Positions 48,415 through 61,199 of a DNA stretch of 64,000 bases are shown in pieces. This DNA comes from Fibrobacter sp. UWB5. GTDB taxonomy: Bacteria > Fibrobacterota > Fibrobacteria > Fibrobacterales > Fibrobacteraceae. Below the pieces are notes generated by a model. The model was not told the DNA's origin and ran no database searches. It was given only the letters and a program-made list of their open reading frames with translations. Position 1 is the first letter of the stretch. Every line of letters starts with the position of its first letter. A program made the translations under genes and the position numbers. The stretch lies in NCBI RefSeq assembly GCF_002210295.1, contig NZ_MWQH01000004.1, positions 214,165-278,164 of the forward strand, in the 5' to 3' direction.

Positions 48415-50346
48415 TTAGCGCACTTGGATGCGCTGGGTGCGGCCGGCGGCGGTGCGGACGAGGTAGACACCGCTGGCGTAGCCGGCTTGCTTGAGCGAAG
48501 CGGCGAGCGATTCTGTAGCGGTGGCGCCGAAGTCGGCACGGCCGAGGAACTTGCCTGTCGCGCTGAAGACGTCATAGGTTACGCTTGTTCGCTGGAGGGC
48601 GGGAGCGGTCGCAAAGCGCGTCGTGGTTTGCGACGGGTCCACGAATTCGAACCAGTCGAGGTTCACGTAGTTACCCACAATTTCGAGCTTGAGCACGTGT
48701 TCGCCTTCGGTAAGGTTCACTTTGCCTGCTTCGTATGTCGAATAGGTTTCCCAGTCGGCACCTTGCGGCACGATGATGTTATCTGTAACCGCATTACCGT
48801 CGACATAGAGTTTGAAGCCTACATTTTCAGACGATGTGGCGTAGCTTGCGTTAAGATTGTATTCGCCCGACTTGGCGACCTTCACCGTGTATTCGAGCCA
48901 TTCGCCTTCTTGCGTGTAACCGATGGCGTAGCCATTGCCTGCTTTAACGATATCGACGGCGTCATCGCGGTACTCACCGCCCTTGTTGTCGTCGTCCTTG
49001 TCAGAGTAGGCCTTGCCCGAACCGCCCACATCGTAATTTTCGACTTCGATCTTGCCCGGGATTGCGGCGGCGACATCCTTATAAGGCGCCTGAGGAATGA
49101 TCGGTGTAATGTACACGCGGTAGCCGTACTTGGTATTCGTGATATTCACCGGCACCGTAATCTTGCCGTCGCTCACGTCGTATTCCTTGTCGGACACCAA
49201 GTTCGTCGAGGGTACGGCCTTGTCTTTGTTTTCCCAAACCACGTATTCCACGGTCACATTCACCTTGTTGCCGAATGCAGAAGGAATGCCCGAAATGTTC
49301 ACATTGATATCGCCCTTGGTGTTACCGCCGAGCACAATGCTTGCAAAGCCTTTCTTCTTGTCGAGAGCAGCAAAGCCGTCGACTCCATCGCTCTTGTCGT
49401 TAGGAGGCACAACCTTTGCCATATAGCCGCTCATGTCGCCATACCACTTGTACAGCCACCAGCCGCCACCGCGTTCGTTATCCTTGGTGAGCAGGCTACC
49501 CAAGCGACCCGGAAGCGGTACGAACCACCAAGAAATCATGGCGCTTTCGACACCGTGACGTTCGAATTTAGCGATAAAGGGAATAGACAGGCCCGGGCAA
49601 CCTTCTTCGCTGTGTTCGGTCGAAGAATATTCGTTGATGCTCAGCGGGCGCGGCTTGACATTGTATTTCTTTTCGAGGTTACGGTAAGTTTCGACAGAAC
49701 CCACGAAGCCACCGCTACCCCACTGGTGCCAGCTGACCACGTCGGGCATGCAGTTGTTCTGCGAACAGTACTTCACGAATTCTTCCATCTTGGAACCATG
49801 ATAGAAGGAGTACGACGGGCCAATGATTTTGGCACCGGGGTCCATCTGGCGGATCAAATCGTAAGTCTGTTTCCAGAGACCGGAATTGAAGTCAATGCTC
49901 GATTTCCAGGTATCGTTCGGTTCGTTCCAGATTTCGTAACCGTCAAAGTTCTTGTTGCTCGATTTAAGTTTGTCGTTGATGACCGACTTGACTTCGTTTT
50001 TCCAGTGATCCATGTTCTGGAACTTGTACGGCCAGCCGGGCAATACGTCGGCCAGGCGGATCTGGATTTTGGCACCGATGCTTTCGACACGAGGTGCCAC
50101 GAGGAACGCGCCACCGATGCCCTGCTGGCGACCGCTACCGCTGCGCGCCGGCGAAAGGAAAACGTTCGGCTTCAGGGGCGCAACGTCCTTCTCGATATTG
50201 CTCGGAAGCGTCTCGGTCAAGCCATAAAGCGAACCAGTCGCCACATGGGTCACCGGCTTGATGCTGTCGCCCAAGCTTACATTCAGGTTTACCGCGGCAC
50301 AAATGCACGACGGCAAAATAAACGGGAGGAGTACTCGAAACTTCAT
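48415..50346 (-). CDS. Clan GH-A glycoside hydrolase (GH39/GH30-like) with CBM6 and C-terminal domain
   Basis: 643 residues from the ATG at 50346 (AAAAGGA upstream). Signal peptide about 1-17 (ending SCICA). TIM-barrel region about 18-340: the acid/base candidate is Glu in GYEIWNEPNDTW, the nucleophile candidate Glu in PLSINEYSSTEHSEEG; a beta-sandwich follows (about 345-430). This pattern fits retaining clan A enzymes such as GH39 or GH30; the exact family and substrate are not clear to me. CBM6 about 435-570 (PGKIEVENYDVGGSGKAYSD), then a C-terminal domain ending SGVYLVRTAAGRTQRIQVR. It lacks the palindrome found before six neighbours, so its control may differ. Confidence 0.82.
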   Translation of the reverse strand: MKFRVLLPFILPSCICAAVNLNVSLGDSIKPVTHVATGSLYGLTETLPSNIEKDVAPLKPNVFLSPARSGSGRQQGIGGAFLVAPRVESIGAKIQIRLADVLPGWPYKFQNMDHWKNEVKSVINDKLKSSNKNFDGYEIWNEPNDTWKSSIDFNSGLWKQTYDLIRQMDPGAKIIGPSYSFYHGSKMEEFVKYCSQNNCMPDVVSWHQWGSGGFVGSVETYRNLEKKYNVKPRPLSINEYSSTEHSEEGCPGLSIPFIAKFERHGVESAMISWWFVPLPGRLGSLLTKDNERGGGWWLYKWYGDMSGYMAKVVPPNDKSDGVDGFAALDKKKGFASIVLGGNTKGDINVNISGIPSAFGNKVNVTVEYVVWENKDKAVPSTNLVSDKEYDVSDGKITVPVNITNTKYGYRVYITPIIPQAPYKDVAAAIPGKIEVENYDVGGSGKAYSDKDDDNKGGEYRDDAVDIVKAGNGYAIGYTQEGEWLEYTVKVAKSGEYNLNASYATSSENVGFKLYVDGNAVTDNIIVPQGADWETYSTYEAGKVNLTEGEHVLKLEIVGNYVNLDWFEFVDPSQTTTRFATAPALQRTSVTYDVFSATGKFLGRADFGATATESLAASLKQAGYASGVYLVRTAAGRTQRIQVR

Positions 50347-50490
50347 AATGACCATCCTTTTCAACCAATTTAAAGATATCCAAAAAAAGCACAAATTGCG
50401 TATTCCTTCAAAAAACACTTTTGCAAAAATTTCAATCACCAAAAATTCACAAAAAGACCCGAAAAAGTCAGATTTCTTGCCGAGTGGAGG

Positions 50491-50573
50491 CAACTGGCAT
50501 TAGCCAGTTGTCGGAACGAAGGACGAACAATGACTAACTAATCCTTTTGGAGCTCTCATAAGTCATTGTTCGT
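50491..50573. repeat. Two hairpins in the spacer between the clan GH-A and GH2 genes
   Basis: CAACTGGC-ATTA-GCCAGTTG (50491-50510), then a perfect 13-bp inverted repeat ACGAACAATGACT / AGTCATTGTTCGT (50523-50535 and 50561-50573) around a 25-nt loop. No gene is seen here. The 317-bp spacer also holds an AT-rich promoter-like tract (50347-50470). Confidence 0.6.
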
Positions 50574-50583
50574 GTTCATGAGA

Positions 50584-50611
50584 AACGTCCCGGAATTTCT
50601 TCCGGGACGTT
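50584..50611 (-). terminator. Terminator hairpin after the GH2 gene
   Basis: AACGTCCCGGAA-TTTC-TTCCGGGACGTT, a perfect 12-bp stem about 53 bp past the stop; the T-tract is short (TTTCTC). An ATGAC-type repeat (near 50650) lies between it and the gene. Confidence 0.7.
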
Positions 50612-50663
50612 CATTGCATGGGGTGTGGAGGTTCGGGGTCCCGGATCAAGTCCAGGATGACAA

Positions 50664-54249
<3,586 letters not shown>

Positions 54250-54296
54250 CGCTTTGAAGCGTGATAAAAAAAGGAGATCTCCCCGTTCCGAGGATT

Positions 54297-54349
54297 GTGG
54301 GCACATAAGCAATAAATTGCAAGTGCCCACTAACCGGTCTAAGGCCGGG
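54297..54349. repeat. Hairpins and ATGAC-type repeat between GH2 and GH43
   Basis: GTGGGCAC (54297-54304) pairs with GTGCCCAC (54323-54330); then CCGG-TCTAAGG-CCGG precedes GATGACATG. It lies about 40 bp past the GH43 stop on the minus strand and may terminate it, although the T-run is weak. Confidence 0.45.
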
Positions 54350-54389
54350 ATGACATGCTTACGTACTTGCGCTCAGTGGTTGCAATAAG

Positions 54390-56453
54390 TTACTTCACTT
54401 GTACGCGGAGGGTCTTGTTCAGGCCCACGGCACGCAAGATGTACATACCGCTTGCGAACCCAGCATTCTTAAGGGTTGCAGCCATGTTCGCACCGGATTC
54501 TACGCGGCCGAGGAACTTGCCGGTGGCGCCGAACACGTTGTAAGACGCTGTCTGCGGGGCAAGCTTTACGTTCTTCGCAATAGAAGTCGTGGTGTCGTTC
54601 GGATCGGTAAACTGAATCCAGTCCACGTTCAAGTAACCGCCGGTAATCAAGAGCTTGAGCACATGTTCGCCCTTCTTGAGATCCACGGAACCCACGTCTA
54701 TCACCTTGTACGTAGTCCATACGCTGTCAACCTTCGGGAACACCACCGATTCGGTGATTTCCTTGTCGTCAATGAACAGCTGCATTGCAGATGTTTCGAA
54801 GGCGGTCGCCACGTTCACGGTAATGTCGTACTTGGCGTCGGCCGTAACATTGATGGTGTACTCTACCCATTCGCCATCGTTCGTGTAACCGATAGCATAG
54901 CCCGCACAGGCGGCGTCGCCGCACTTGGAATCACTAATGTCTACGACGTCAACTTCGTCTTCGCGGTAGGCCTTGCCCTGGTTTTCGCGGTCGTTGTCGT
55001 AGAAGGCCTTATTGTGGCCACCCACGTCGTAGTTTTCGGCTTCGATCTTGCCCGGAATCTTTGCAGCCACTTCCTTGTAAGGAGTCTGCGGCACAGCGGT
55101 CTTTTCGCTTTCCATGTACCAGTAGTCAAAATCGAACCCGCCCTGCTTTACCACGAAGAACAAATCATCGACGCCTGCGGCATCAGTCAAGTCGAACGAG
55201 TTTTCTTGCCAAGCAGAACTAGACGGAATATTCATTGTAGCAAGGAGCGCACCGTTTTCGGAACCGGCATGGAGTTCGATCTTACCGCCGTTGCCTCTAG
55301 TGCAAACGATAATGCGGTCGGCACCGTCGCCCATGTCCACAGAGCGTACCTTGGTATAGAAGCTGTTACCCATATTGGTCAGGTAAACCGCACCGTTTTG
55401 AGCCTTCACATGTTCGATGATGGTGTAACCACCCGACGTATTGACAGTCATGCCGCCAACCCAAGACTTGGTTTCGGCTTCCACGCGCACGAACGGGTCA
55501 AGGTTCTTGATGGGCTTTACGACGCCATTGTTGGTAGCGCGGATAGTGGGAATGGTACCGTCGGCATTCCAGGTGAATTCTTCAATTGCGGTAGAACGGC
55601 TGTAGCCGCCACCCTTCACGTTCTTCTGGTTGTGATAGAAGAAGAAGCTGCGGCCCTTAAAGTCGACAATGCCGGAGTGGACGGTGAACGCGGCACCCGG
55701 TTCGCTTTTCGGCATAATGACGCCCTTGTAAGTCCAGGGGCCCGTCGGGGAATCACTCCAGGAATAGTCAATAGATTCGGGAATGCCGCCGGCGGCGTAA
55801 ATCATGTAATATTTTTTGCCGCGCTTGTGAATCCATGGGCCTTCGGTATACTTGCCGTTAAAGGTGCTCATGTCGGAGACCTTGATGTCGCTTGCGCATT
55901 CAATCATGTTCTCCTTGAGGGGGCAGTAATAAAGCTTGGGGTTACCCCAGTAAAGCCATGCCTGGCCATCGTCGTCAATAAATACGGTGGGGTCGATGTA
56001 GTCCCAGTTGGGGCCCGCCAAATGTTTGCCGTTCAGGGCATCCTTGAAGGGGCCTTCCTTCTTGTCGGACACACCCACGTTAATGGCGCGGCCGCCGCGG
56101 GTGGATTCCACGGTCACGTAATAATAGTACTTGTCATTGCGGCGAATGCATTGAGAAGCCCAGTCGCCGTTTTTCTTGGCAGAACCGTTGAAGTCACCCG
56201 CTTCCAGAATGAGGGTGTTCATGTCGGTCCAGTTCACCATATCCGTGGTGCACGATACGCGCCAGCCGTGCATCGTAAAAAAGCTACCACCCTCGTCGTT
56301 GCCGGAATAGGTGCAAAGCGTATCGCCGAACACGACAGGCGCCGGGTCCGGAGAATAATAGGTCTGGATAAGCGGGTTTTCGGCCATGGCCTGCGTGCAG
56401 AGCCCGAAACCAACCAAGGCGACAGCCGCCTTAATGTTCTTCACAAACATCAT
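54390..56453 (-). CDS. GH43-family arabinofuranosidase/xylosidase with beta-sandwich, CBM6 and C-terminal domain
   Basis: 687 residues; ATG at 56453 or 56450 (AAAGGGATG upstream). Signal peptide about 1-24 (ending TQAMA). The five-bladed GH43 domain (about 25-325) shows the catalytic base Asp in YYSPDPAPVV, the pKa-tuning Asp in DYIDPTVFIDDDGQ and the acid Glu in GKYTEGPWIHKRG; it inverts arabinose or xylose linkages. Residues about 330-450 form a second beta-sandwich (VRVEAETKSWVGGMTVNTSG, CBM6/35-like). CBM6 about 460-600 (PGKIEAENYDVGGHNKAFYD), then a C-terminal domain ending GMYILRAVGLNKTLRVQVK. It probably trims xylan side chains. The operator at 56555-56569 overlaps the stop of the next gene upstream. 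Confidence 0.9.
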   Translation of the reverse strand: MMFVKNIKAAVALVGFGLCTQAMAENPLIQTYYSPDPAPVVFGDTLCTYSGNDEGGSFFTMHGWRVSCTTDMVNWTDMNTLILEAGDFNGSAKKNGDWASQCIRRNDKYYYYVTVESTRGGRAINVGVSDKKEGPFKDALNGKHLAGPNWDYIDPTVFIDDDGQAWLYWGNPKLYYCPLKENMIECASDIKVSDMSTFNGKYTEGPWIHKRGKKYYMIYAAGGIPESIDYSWSDSPTGPWTYKGVIMPKSEPGAAFTVHSGIVDFKGRSFFFYHNQKNVKGGGYSRSTAIEEFTWNADGTIPTIRATNNGVVKPIKNLDPFVRVEAETKSWVGGMTVNTSGGYTIIEHVKAQNGAVYLTNMGNSFYTKVRSVDMGDGADRIIVCTRGNGGKIELHAGSENGALLATMNIPSSSAWQENSFDLTDAAGVDDLFFVVKQGGFDFDYWYMESEKTAVPQTPYKEVAAKIPGKIEAENYDVGGHNKAFYDNDRENQGKAYREDEVDVVDISDSKCGDAACAGYAIGYTNDGEWVEYTINVTADAKYDITVNVATAFETSAMQLFIDDKEITESVVFPKVDSVWTTYKVIDVGSVDLKKGEHVLKLLITGGYLNVDWIQFTDPNDTTTSIAKNVKLAPQTASYNVFGATGKFLGRVESGANMAATLKNAGFASGMYILRAVGLNKTLRVQVK

Positions 56454-56554
56454 AATTCATCCCTTTACGCCCCCACTGGAGCGATTTTCTTTACTCACCC
56501 CTCTAAAATTAGCCCCAAAAAAGGCCAAAATTCCACGCGAAAGGGCAATTCGCG

Positions 56555-56569
56555 TGGACAAGTTATCAA
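56555..56569. promoter_or_regulatory. Shared palindromic operator, GH43 gene
   Basis: TGGACA-AGT-TATCAA, centred 109 bp before the start codon. It overlaps the TGA stop codon (56566-56568) of the GH95 gene. The segment between it and the start (56504-56530, TAAAATTAGCCCCAAAAA...) is nearly identical to 59573-59600 before GH95. Confidence 0.55.
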
Positions 56570-59544
56570 TATGCCTTGATTTTGAGCGTTTTTTGCAGGT
56601 TACCGCTCTTGACAACCGCAATGTAGGTCCCTTGCAGCAGGCGGCCATTCTTGCCGAATTCCACCAGAGAATTACCGCTACCCTGCCGTTTTGCCACCAA
56701 ATTGCCATTTGCCGAGTACAGGCGGGCCTCAAAGTCGCCGTCGGCACTTACCATCAGGGCCACCGAGGCGCGGGCCATAGACACCTGGCGAACCGAGAGT
56801 GCGCTCGCCACACGCACCGCCGTCGGAATCGCTGTCGGGTCGCTTTCGAAGCTGTACCAGTCTACGTTCATCAGGTACGTGTCGCTTCCGTTATAAGTGA
56901 ACTTGAGTTTCTGTTCGCCCTTGGGCAAATCAATCGTGGTCGCAGATTCGTACCAGTCGTTCCAGCCCTCGGTCTTTGCGGGGTCCACCGTCAGCGTCGC
57001 AAGCGCCTTGCCCGTAGAATCGGACACCGTAATGGTCGACTTTTCTTCGGCACCAGAGGCTACGCGGGCGGTAAGCTTGTAAGCGCCTGCAGCCGGAACC
57101 TTCACCAGATATTCGCTGTAGTCGCCATCGTTGATCCAGCCGAGGTTCGGTTCGCCATCTTCGTCGGGTTCAATCTGCACGCCGTCCATGGCGACATAGC
57201 TTTCGGCCTGGATCTTGCCCGGAATCGTCACCGCTTCGAACGGCTGATTCGTGAGTTTGAGGTTGCCGTCGAATTCGTAAACCTTGCCCGGCACCGTCGT
57301 CGTGGTGAACTTGTTAGAACCATTCACAATGTTCAGCGTCTGGCCCACATCGGACTTGATGGCCACATAAGTGAGCTTGCCACCCTTCCAGGCCATGGAA
57401 TCGATTTCGAAACCGCCGCGGGCGCGAATTCCCTTGATGCTACCGTCTTTCCACTGCGAAGGCAATGCCGGCAACAGGTTGATTCTGCCGTTATGGCTCT
57501 GCATGAGCATTTCGTTCACGCCCGAGACCGCACCGAAGTTACCGTCAATCTGGAACGGCGGGTGGGAATCGAACAAATTATTGTAAGTCTTGTTCGGCGT
57601 CAGCAGCATGCGAATCATGGTGTAAGCGTGATCGCCGTCGTGCATGCGGGCCCAGAAATTGATCTTCCAAGCAAGCGACCAGCCGGTCGCATCGTCGCCG
57701 CGCTGCTTGAGCGTAACGCCTGCACCCTTGATCAGGTCAGGGGTCTCTTCGGGCGTAATCTGTGCGCTCGGGAAAAGGCCGTACAGGTGCGAAATATGGC
57801 GGTTCTTGTTGTTCGGGTCATCCCAATCCTGCAGCCATTCCGTAATCTGGCCGTACTTACCCGTCTTTGTAGGCGGCAAGCGCTTTACCACCGCTTCCAT
57901 CTTGGCGCGAACATCCTCGTCGACACCCAGAATCTTGGAAGCCTCGATGGTGTAATTCAGCACGTCGCGAATAATCTGGTTATCCATGGTCGGGCCAAAG
58001 CACACATTGTAGCCGCCGTGATCGTTTTCCGGCGAATCGCTCGGCGCCGTGACCAAGTACTTGTTGCCGGTTTCGGGCTCTTCGATAAGGCTATTCACAA
58101 AGAAGAGCGCCGCCCCCTTCATGGTCGAATAAACGTCTTGCAAGTAGGCCTTGTCGGTCGGGTTGAACAGGTAATGTTCCCACAAGTGCGTACTGAGCCA
58201 GCCTGCGCCCGTAGGCCACAAGCCCCATGCACCGTCAATAGGTGCAGTACGGTTCCAAAGGTCGGTATTGTGGTGTTCCACCCAGCCTTCGTCTACGCCC
58301 CAGTGCACCTTGGCCGTCTTTTCGCCCTGCGGCACCATGCTCTTGATTTTATCGATGAGCGGCCACACGCATTCGCCGAGGTTCGCCGTTTCGACCGGCC
58401 AGTAGTTCATTTCGAGGTTAATGTTCGTGGTGTACTTGCTGCCCCAAACCGGGTTCGTATCCTTGTTCCAAATGCCCTGCAAGTTAGCCGGCTGGCCACC
58501 CTTGCGCGAGCTAGAAATCAGCAAGTAACGGCCGAATTGGTAATGCAGTTCCACCAAAGAGGGGTCATTCGTGGAATTGAAATTCTTGACGCGAGTGCTG
58601 GTAATGTCGCCTGCGCTCTTGTCGGGTTCGCCCAAGTTCAAAGAGACGCGATTGAAAATCGTCTGGTAATCCTTGAGGTGCGCGCTGAGCAAGTCGTCGT
58701 AAGACTTTTTGGCCACCTTCGACATGATTTCAGTTGCGATTGCGCCCGGATTGCCCGAGACATCATTATAAGACTTGAAGTTCGTAGCCGTGGTGAGCAC
58801 GAGCATTGCAGAATTTGCGCCCTGCACGTTAATTTTGCCGTTCGCGACCGAAACTGTGCCGCCGTCAGCCACCACGTTCAAGCGATTTTGGAACTTGATG
58901 GAATTCACCGTCACGTCGTAAACGAGCGTGTTGCCGCTGTTCGACATGCTGTTGCTGCGGTGCGGAGTCGTCATGGTGGCGCCAAAGCTCACCGAGCCGC
59001 TCTTGTCGGCCGTGAGGCGCACCACAATCACATGGTCCGGGTAGCTTGCAAAATATTCGCGGGTGTAGTTGACGCCGCCCGCCGTATACGTCGTTTTTGC
59101 GATAGCCGTCTTGAGGTCCAGTTCGCGGCGGTAATTGGTAGCGCCCGAATGCGACGTGGTAATCACCAGGTCGCCCACCGGCTGAAAACTTGCCGGGCCT
59201 GGGCCAATCATATAGTTAGACACGATAGATTCCGCCGTGCGGTAGTCGCCACGGAACATGGCATCGCGCGCGTCTTTCAGGTGGCTTGCCGCCCCCTGCT
59301 TGTTGTTGTCGCCGGGGCCGCCCGACCATACGGTACTTTCGTTCAGGCCGATAATGTCTTTTGCAACGCCACCGTAGACAATGCCGCCCATGTAGCCGTT
59401 GCCAATGGGCAAAGCGTCGGTAAACGAGGTACCCGCATCGCTATTGTACCACAGTTTTAGGGGATTTTCGGCAGCGAAAGCCACAGGTGCAAACACCGTC
59501 GCCGCACACGCCAAAGTACCAAACACTAAGCCCAGCGTCTTCAT
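56566..59544 (-). CDS. GH95-family alpha-L-fucosidase-type enzyme with CBM6-like and C-terminal domains
   Basis: 992 residues. Signal peptide MKTLGLVFGTLACAATVFAP to about residue 24. The N-terminal beta domain (LKLWYNSDAGTSFTDALPIG, NESTVWSGGPGDNN) and the (alpha/alpha)6 barrel (EMNYWPVETANLGECVWPLI, PPFQIDGNFGAVSGVNEMLM) are GH95 hallmarks; that family inverts terminal alpha-L-fucose, with some members acting on galactose. The barrel is followed by a CBM6/35-like domain (about 775-905, PGKIQAESYVAMDGVQIEPD) and a C-terminal domain ending LQKTLKIKAY. It fits removal of fucose from xyloglucan-type side chains. First gene of the minus-strand block by transcription order; palindrome at 59624-59638. 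Confidence 0.92.
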   Translation of the reverse strand: MKTLGLVFGTLACAATVFAPVAFAAENPLKLWYNSDAGTSFTDALPIGNGYMGGIVYGGVAKDIIGLNESTVWSGGPGDNNKQGAASHLKDARDAMFRGDYRTAESIVSNYMIGPGPASFQPVGDLVITTSHSGATNYRRELDLKTAIAKTTYTAGGVNYTREYFASYPDHVIVVRLTADKSGSVSFGATMTTPHRSNSMSNSGNTLVYDVTVNSIKFQNRLNVVADGGTVSVANGKINVQGANSAMLVLTTATNFKSYNDVSGNPGAIATEIMSKVAKKSYDDLLSAHLKDYQTIFNRVSLNLGEPDKSAGDITSTRVKNFNSTNDPSLVELHYQFGRYLLISSSRKGGQPANLQGIWNKDTNPVWGSKYTTNINLEMNYWPVETANLGECVWPLIDKIKSMVPQGEKTAKVHWGVDEGWVEHHNTDLWNRTAPIDGAWGLWPTGAGWLSTHLWEHYLFNPTDKAYLQDVYSTMKGAALFFVNSLIEEPETGNKYLVTAPSDSPENDHGGYNVCFGPTMDNQIIRDVLNYTIEASKILGVDEDVRAKMEAVVKRLPPTKTGKYGQITEWLQDWDDPNNKNRHISHLYGLFPSAQITPEETPDLIKGAGVTLKQRGDDATGWSLAWKINFWARMHDGDHAYTMIRMLLTPNKTYNNLFDSHPPFQIDGNFGAVSGVNEMLMQSHNGRINLLPALPSQWKDGSIKGIRARGGFEIDSMAWKGGKLTYVAIKSDVGQTLNIVNGSNKFTTTTVPGKVYEFDGNLKLTNQPFEAVTIPGKIQAESYVAMDGVQIEPDEDGEPNLGWINDGDYSEYLVKVPAAGAYKLTARVASGAEEKSTITVSDSTGKALATLTVDPAKTEGWNDWYESATTIDLPKGEQKLKFTYNGSDTYLMNVDWYSFESDPTAIPTAVRVASALSVRQVSMARASVALMVSADGDFEARLYSANGNLVAKRQGSGNSLVEFGKNGRLLQGTYIAVVKSGNLQKTLKIKAY

Positions 59545-59623
59545 AAGAACTCCTAAAAATGTCCAACCACAATAAAATTAGCCCCAAAAACAGGCTAAAA
59601 ACTGCCCCAAAAGACACTTTTTG

Positions 59624-59638
59624 TTGATTTTTTATCAA
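59624..59638. promoter_or_regulatory. Shared palindromic operator, GH95 gene
   Basis: TTGAT-TTTTT-ATCAA, a slightly diverged copy (T instead of A at position 6), centred 87 bp before the start codon. It overlaps the TGA stop (59635-59637) of the upstream AlbA_2-type gene. Confidence 0.45.
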
Positions 59639-61095
59639 TGGGAGTGGGTTGTTGCAATATCAACTAGGATTTCCCAATAGCCATCACGAGTTGTGCCAAT
59701 ATGGCGAATTGCTGGATTCGGAGCCTTTCGAAGTTCGTTTAAGTAATACTTGAGACGATTTATCTTCATTCCCATTCTTTCGGCCATTTCGCTTTGACTT
59801 AATTTAGGATTGTCCTTTAAGATTTTAAGAAGATTCCATTCCACCTCACTGTATTGGGTGGGATTGGGTAGGATTGGGTGGGATTGGGTGGGATTGGGTA
59901 GGATTGGGTGGGATTGGACGGATTTCTTCCAATATAAGGTTATCCTGAAATCCCCATGAAAATCCTGCATGACGGGTTCCGGCAAGCCGCTTTCTTGCAT
60001 TGCCTTGAAGATGTTCGGAATACCACTTCCCCATGTTTCGACAATGCGCATATAGATAAACGTTTCTGCAATCCCCTTGTTGCGCACGCTAGACATGCCT
60101 TCACGCATTTTTTCCAAGGTGATATCCCTGCAAAGCGTCCCTGGGGACGTCACTTCCAGGCGGTCATCATACAATGCCACCTGCACCTTGCGAGGGATTA
60201 GGTAACTGCGATGGCAGACCGCATTTGCAATGGCTTCGCGCACAGCAGATTCGGGCAAGAGGGAACTGTCGTGCCTAAAAAGCCCCTTTACCTTGGATTG
60301 AACAGGCAAATTCTGCATTACAAACTGATATGCCGATTCAATTTGCTCAAAAAGAGGGCCTTCCATATTTTGACGCTTCAAGAACTCGCCCCGGACCTGT
60401 CCTTTGAATACGGCGCATTGAATCTTTGCGTCAGGGAAATCCCCGTTTGTCCCCTGCAAAAGTTTAAACCCATTCGAAGCTATAAAAGAACGGCCTTCCT
60501 TTTTTAACAGTTTCCACGAAAGCAACTGGTTGACGGTCGGCCTTCGCAATGCTGTACGTTCCTTTTTGTTTAATGTTCCGGCTGTAAATTCATAAATCTT
60601 ATCACAAAGATTTTCGACTTCTTCCTTCGAAACGGTTTCGCCAGCCGGTTGCTGATCGAACGATTCGTTTTCACCTTCAAGAACCAATTCCTTAAGCATA
60701 TATCGTTCGGCTTCGCGGGTCGTTGCCGCCACGCGAACAAAAGTGCCTTCGGTAATGCCCAAGCTCTTTATGTAATAGGGCTGCTGCATTCCAGAAGGCA
60801 CCGTCACCACAATAATGTAGCGCTTGTCAATTTCCTGAAGATTGATGCTCGGCCTGATTTTGGGCTCGCAACTGTTGAAAATCGTATCGGCGATTGTGTC
60901 GGCTTTCTGAAAGACCTCGCTCTTTTTAATGCCCACTATTTTATGTGTTTTATCGTCCACGCCAAAAACGATCGTGCCACCCTTGCCATTGGCAAAAGCT
61001 ACAACAGTCTTGATAAACTTGATACTCTGTTCAGGAACATCTCTCTTGAACTCAAGCACCTCTGATTCGCCAGCTAAAATTTCTTCCTTGGTCAT
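59635..61095 (-). CDS. AlbA_2 / RecG-C-type (Schlafen-like ATP-binding) regulator with repeat linker and winged helix
   Basis: 486 residues from the ATG at 61095 (GGGAG six bases upstream). N-terminal AlbA_2/Schlafen-type domain about 1-135 (GESEVLEFKRDVPEQSIKFI, GKGGTIVFGVDDKTHKIVGI); central region; an HATPase_c_4-like segment about 305-400 (LPESAVREAIANAVCHRSYL, RIVETWGSGIPNIFKAM). Then a linker made of two copies of SHPILPNPTQ, encoded by 10-bp repeats at 59853-59917, and a C-terminal winged helix (about 420-470, NPKLSQSEMAERMGMKINRL). Proteins of this type are predicted transcriptional regulators common in accessory regions; targets are unknown. Slippage of the repeat would change the frame and lose the winged helix. 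Confidence 0.82.
   Translation of the reverse strand: MTKEEILAGESEVLEFKRDVPEQSIKFIKTVVAFANGKGGTIVFGVDDKTHKIVGIKKSEVFQKADTIADTIFNSCEPKIRPSINLQEIDKRYIIVVTVPSGMQQPYYIKSLGITEGTFVRVAATTREAERYMLKELVLEGENESFDQQPAGETVSKEEVENLCDKIYEFTAGTLNKKERTALRRPTVNQLLSWKLLKKEGRSFIASNGFKLLQGTNGDFPDAKIQCAVFKGQVRGEFLKRQNMEGPLFEQIESAYQFVMQNLPVQSKVKGLFRHDSSLLPESAVREAIANAVCHRSYLIPRKVQVALYDDRLEVTSPGTLCRDITLEKMREGMSSVRNKGIAETFIYMRIVETWGSGIPNIFKAMQESGLPEPVMQDFHGDFRITLYWKKSVQSHPILPNPTQSHPILPNPTQYSEVEWNLLKILKDNPKLSQSEMAERMGMKINRLKYYLNELRKAPNPAIRHIGTTRDGYWEILVDIATTHSH
59853..59917. repeat. 10-bp tandem repeat inside a coding region, G-rich strand
   Basis: About 6.5 copies of GGATTGGGT[G/A]. Ten is not a multiple of three, so gain or loss of a unit shifts the frame; the present arrangement is a 30-bp unit twice. 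The plus strand matches a G-quadruplex pattern (runs of GGG separated by 1-7 bases). Confidence 0.8.
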
Positions 61096-61199
61096 GAAGG
61101 TCTCCCATAATAATCCTCTAGCCCGCTCGGCATGAGCAAACGTTAAAAACGGTTTTAATTGCGTCTGCACTGCAGGCACAATTAGGGTTTGTTTATGTT

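Noticed and set aside
56386..59460. A 1024-codon plus-strand open frame opposite GH95
   Set aside because: Antisense artefact of GC-biased third codon positions; the His/Val/Arg-rich translation shows no domain.
59853..59917. CRISPR-like direct repeats
   Set aside because: Units are 10 bp, contiguous and without spacers, so this is a simple tandem repeat within a gene.
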